A DNA stretch of 64,000 nt from Caenorhabditis remanei (Eukaryota > Nematoda > Chromadorea > Rhabditida > Rhabditidae), in NCBI RefSeq assembly GCF_010183535.1, contig NC_071331.1:18290001-18354000 (forward strand). Direction: 5' to 3'. The notes below the pieces were generated by a model. The model made no database searches. It saw only the letters and a program-made list of their open reading frames with translations, and was not told the DNA's origin. Shown in pieces: positions 61,201 through 64,000 of this stretch (the stretch's first letter is position 1; each line of letters begins with the position of its first letter). Position numbers and translations under genes: made by a program.

Positions 61201-61656
61201 AAACTGAGTGGGCCTTCGGATTTGCCCCGCACATTCCCGTTCATTACATCCATACTTGTAGAGTTGAACGAGACGTTTCGGAGATGCTCGTACCCATCGT
61301 AAAGACCTGTCTCGACACATAGCGGCGATCCGATAGCACAGTTGGTACTGAAAATTATCAATGAAAGTATATTGAAAAAGGAATTGCACTAAAACATACC
61401 TTGTGTGGACAATAACGTACAAGGAAGATCCGTCATCCTTAATCCAACGAGGAGAAGTAACCTCCATCCATTCATTGCGTTTTGCCGAAGCTCTTTTCAG
61501 TTTTTGAGTAGTTTGTTGTGGGCTCTTCCAATTATCACGGAAGTTGAATACTGAATCAATAGTCGGAACGATAGCAGTGTTGTTAGAACGGTCCGTGCTT
61601 CCATAACAGGAGCTGAAGCGGCGGAGAGGGTCCAAGTGTTCCCGCAGTTGAGACAT
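58214..61656 (-). CDS. UPF1-like superfamily 1 helicase
   Basis: Eight exons join in frame: 61400-61656, 60969-61347, 60417-60924, 59803-60363, 59459-59756, 58874-59410, 58521-58827 and 58214-58474, for 1035 aa. All SF1 motifs are visible in order: Walker A SPVGSGKTT (split by an intron); Walker B IAIDEST; motif III VLVGDHKQLNPY; motif IV region VVHRCHPDATELI with KVFYGG; motif V ISVITPYTAQAELLEKLL; the RRYQGLEND box; and motif VI ILVSLTRSKHFTTIFGN. The roughly 550-aa N-terminal half has no domain I recognise. UPF1-like helicases unwind RNA or DNA in 5'-3' direction. With both ATPase and arginine-finger motifs intact it is probably active. Its neighbours (iteron-like repeats, a transposase-like gene) hint at a mobile-element origin. 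Confidence 0.9.
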
Positions 61657-61794
61657 TCTGCAAATAATTATGTTATTACAGTTATTGGTTCTTTTATATC
61701 TCATGAAAGCATGCTTTTTCGGAAACTAGTTTCTCACGTTCAACTTATTCGCACAAGTGAAATCTGTAATGAAAAACAAAAACGATTGTTACAA

Positions 61795-61998
61795 ATCGAT
61801 TCGAATATTCCCAAATTCGAACAAACCTTCTAAGACTCGAGTTTTGGAAATTGTTTCTCGTGACGAGTTGTGTCTTCTTACCTGAAAATTTGTTTTATCG
61901 ATTCGAATATTCCCAAATTCGAACAAACCTTCTAAGACTCGAGTTTTGGAAATTGTTTCTCGTGACGAGTTGTGTCTTCTTACCTGAAAATTTGTTTT
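61795..61998. repeat. 102-bp tandem duplication
   Basis: Two virtually identical copies start ATCGATTCGAATATTCCC at 61795 and 61897. Each ends with CTTACCTGAAAATTTG, which on the minus strand looks like a splice acceptor followed by a donor. Confidence 0.9.
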
Positions 61999-62331
61999 AT
62001 TTTATTAAAATTTATTCATTTAAACGTAGAAAATTATTCGGAAACAGCGAAAATCGATAAATTTCACTGTTCATAATTGCGAAATATAGAGTGCCAATGT
62101 ATAAACGTTGAATACTCAGTCAACGCAATGGGGCGCGGTTGCTGCCCCCGTCGGTTGCTATAGCGACAGATTTTATTCAACCTTTTCAAGCCCTATTTCT
62201 ACTATTTTTTTCACGTTTTTTGAAGATTTATTCCCTAATAATATTTTGGAATTCTGTGTAATAATTAATTCAGTGAAAATTGAACCGATAACCCTGTTCC
62301 CGACAATTCGCTGTTTTAGGATTTTTTTTGC

Positions 62332-62418
62332 TCAGTTGCTATATCACACTCAGTTGCTATATCACACTCAGTTGCTATATCACACTCAGTTGCTATATCA
62401 CACTCAGTTGCTATATCA
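62332..62418 (+). repeat. 18-bp tandem array TCAGTTGCTATATCACAC
   Basis: Five head-to-tail copies start at 62332, 62350, 62368, 62386 and 62404; the last is incomplete. The spacing is exactly 18 bp and the copies are identical, indicating recent expansion. Confidence 0.95.
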
Positions 62419-62529
62419 ATCTCCGTTCCTATTTCCGTTAATCTCAAAAGTATGCATCAATACATTTTCAGGTAGCCCACACACCACTCGTCATCGAGAA
62501 GCAATTTCCAAAATTAATTGATCCATTAA

Positions 62530-63688
62530 TTTGCTAAATTATCCTCGATTTATCATGGGAAATATCTCGGAGCGGACGATTACGAATTGTTCATCAGTTC
62601 AAATCGGTTTGTGTGTTTTGCCATAAAGTTTATAAAAATTAATTTTTAGATTTCAATATGTTGATGAAATCAACAACTCGCATTTGGAGAATTTCAAGAT
62701 CAACCGTGTTCTCCTTCTTAAGCTTCGTACAGACTGCAGTGAGGGTATTCCTTATGATGGATGGTGCTGGTCAAAAACCGTGAAGAGCTCTGCCAAGGGT
62801 AATGAAAAAGCTAAAGTTCTTCTTCGGCATCAACCGACATATAAGAACTTTGAAGTTTTCTGTGAACCTACGAAATCTATCAATTGTACTGAATTCGAGC
62901 AGAAGCATGTGCGTAAGCAAGTTGTCACCCACAAGGAATACAGATATGTCCACTATTTTGCAACGAATGATGACGACATCGAAATTCCTTCGGAAGGATC
63001 TCTTCAAAAGAAAAGAATCGATAGTAAGTGAATAGTTTGGAACATTAAAAAAAACCGAATTTCCAGAACGCTCGGCTGAACATTTGAAGAAAATTGTTCT
63101 CCCTTATCGTAGTATTACTGAAGCTGCAGCATTTGCTAAATCTACTGGATATCATCCTACTAAGAAACAGCTACGAAACTTGGCTCGAAGCTCGATAACT
63201 ACACGGGTAGGAAAAGAAGGCCCACGCTGTCACACGTCCCTTGCAATGGTTAAGCAGATTGAACAGGTTCACCCCGATCAGATCTTCTATAAACACGGTA
63301 ACACTTGAAACTAACTGCGATGTAATTGATTTGTAATTGACACTTTTCAGATGGAAACACCCTGACCGATCTCAACTTTTTCTACATCTCAGATGAAGCA
63401 TGTTCTATTTTCATGTCTGCCTGTCCGGACAAGGATGAGCACACCGACTGGATTGCAACTGTCGACAGCCTGATTGCAGCAGACCCCCTAACCAGAAAAG
63501 CTGAAATCAAGAAGATTTTGAAAAAAAATCCTACGGGTGTGATGATGCCCTCTCGGATCCATATCGATACGACTTTCAATTTAGGCGATTGTTATGTGAC
63601 TATTGCCCTTGGCGAAACAAAAAACTTCAAAACGAAAGCATCTCTTAAAGAACGAGTCATCCCTATCGGATTCTTAAAGGGGGACTGA
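62530..63688 (+). CDS. transposase-like protein, possibly MULE-type, truncated
   Basis: Four exons fit in frame: about 62530-62606 (open upstream to a TAA, no clear ATG), 62650-63023, 63067-63297 and 63351-63688, about 339 codons. The C-terminal region reads RIHIDTTFNLGDCYVTIAL then RVIPIGFLKGD. A DTTFN..YV pattern is typical of the first catalytic Asp strand of MULE-like DDE domains; the rest of such a domain would follow, but here a stop comes right after GFLKGD. The N-terminal half (YKNFEVFCEP, YHPTKKQLRNLARS) is not recognised. The 3' truncation coincides with the start of what looks like repeat DNA. It may be a domesticated or broken transposase. Confidence 0.55.
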
Positions 63689-64000
63689 AGTATTCCAAAA
63701 ATCGAGATTTTTTTATATGGATCGACTCAGAATTTTATAGAAAAGAGAAAAGTATCTTGGAGCCAGGTCCGAAAATCAGTCTAAAGCGAGTTGTGAGGCC
63801 TCAAAGTGTCAAAAAAGGGTCTCTCGCATGGCATTTTTTCATCATATTTCAACGTAAAATTCTCTCGCCGTGCAGAGGAAAAATGTGAAAATTGAGAGAA
63901 TAATGACGTGAACTCTCTTATATCAACTTTTCCTCATGTTCAATTGAGGAAGTGCCTCCATGATTATGAAGTCATTGGTTGGAATTGACCTTGATAACAC
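63689..64000. repeat. probable interspersed repeat at right edge
   Basis: From about 63680 (GGGGGACTGAAGTATTCC) the sequence changes to a non-coding, low-complexity style and runs off the window. From memory the style resembles Caenorhabditis interspersed repeats. The other end is not in view, so this is tentative. Confidence 0.4.

Larger units (their letters stand above)
61657..62529. other. divergent promoter region between helicase and transposase-like gene
   Basis: It holds a 102-bp tandem duplication (61795-61998) and the GTTGCTAT array (62332-62418). A GGTTGCTATAGCGA word at about 62152 also occurs nearly unchanged in the other array (GTTGCTATAGCGAG). No gene of its own is supported. 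Confidence 0.6.

Noticed and set aside
57905..62418. GTTGCTAT arrays considered as a CRISPR-like array
   Set aside because: Eukaryotic context, no unique spacers of constant length and no cas genes; the right array is a plain tandem repeat.

Overview
The window looks like nuclear DNA of a Caenorhabditis nematode other than the standard C. elegans strain. Introns are mostly 45-70 bp and end in TTTTCAG. Genes are compact. Intergenic and intronic DNA is full of fold-back (MITE-like) elements. From 19 kb to 51 kb the gene order cal-3, IQSEC/BRAG (bris-1), small POLR1D-isoform-2-like gene, F37C4.5-like, PYROXD2-like matches, from memory, C. elegans chromosome IV cosmids M02B7/F37C4. All gene models were spliced by eye; no search was run.

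Layout. (1) 1-1304: 3' part of a UDP-glycosyltransferase gene with an antisense tRNA-Lys(CTT) in an intron. (2) 1.4-17.2 kb: a minus-strand tandem array of four AT3-SGNH acyltransferase genes (nematode oac family). One is broken by a 1052-bp DNA element and a stop codon. One seems complete. One has an in-frame deletion that removes its last membrane helix. One carries a 1.8-kb Merlin-type fold-back transposon in an intron. A 0.43-kb fragment of one copy lies between two of them. (3) 18.9-23.4 kb: cal-3, a four-EF-hand calmodulin relative with a long N-terminal extension. (4) 23.4-34.7 kb: 11 kb with no convincing gene but several repeats, upstream of an IQ-Sec7-PH Arf exchange factor (34.7-41.0 kb). 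(5) 41.7-47.4 kb: the small POLR1D-isoform-2-like gene and two tandem, nearly identical DUF4140/DUF4139 (MuiA-like) genes with duplicated promoters. (6) 48.5-53.5 kb: PYROXD2-like oxidoreductase and an uncharacterised Cys-rich secreted protein; the introns of both hold repeats. (7) 53.5-58.2 kb: mostly gene-free, with a 17-bp poly-C tract and a 1.14-kb near-perfect palindrome. (8) 58.2-63.7 kb: a complete ~1035-aa UPF1-like SF1 helicase divergent from a gene ending in a MULE-like DDE start, with GTTGCTAT repeats on both sides of the helicase. This is the best candidate for an undescribed (possibly mobile) unit.

How the parts relate. The oac array encodes multi-pass membrane proteins likely to transfer acyl groups to extracellular or lumenal substrates, and it is evolving by birth and death under transposon pressure. 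The 19-51 kb block is conserved housekeeping and neuronal genes. The right end is species-specific, mobile-element-like DNA.
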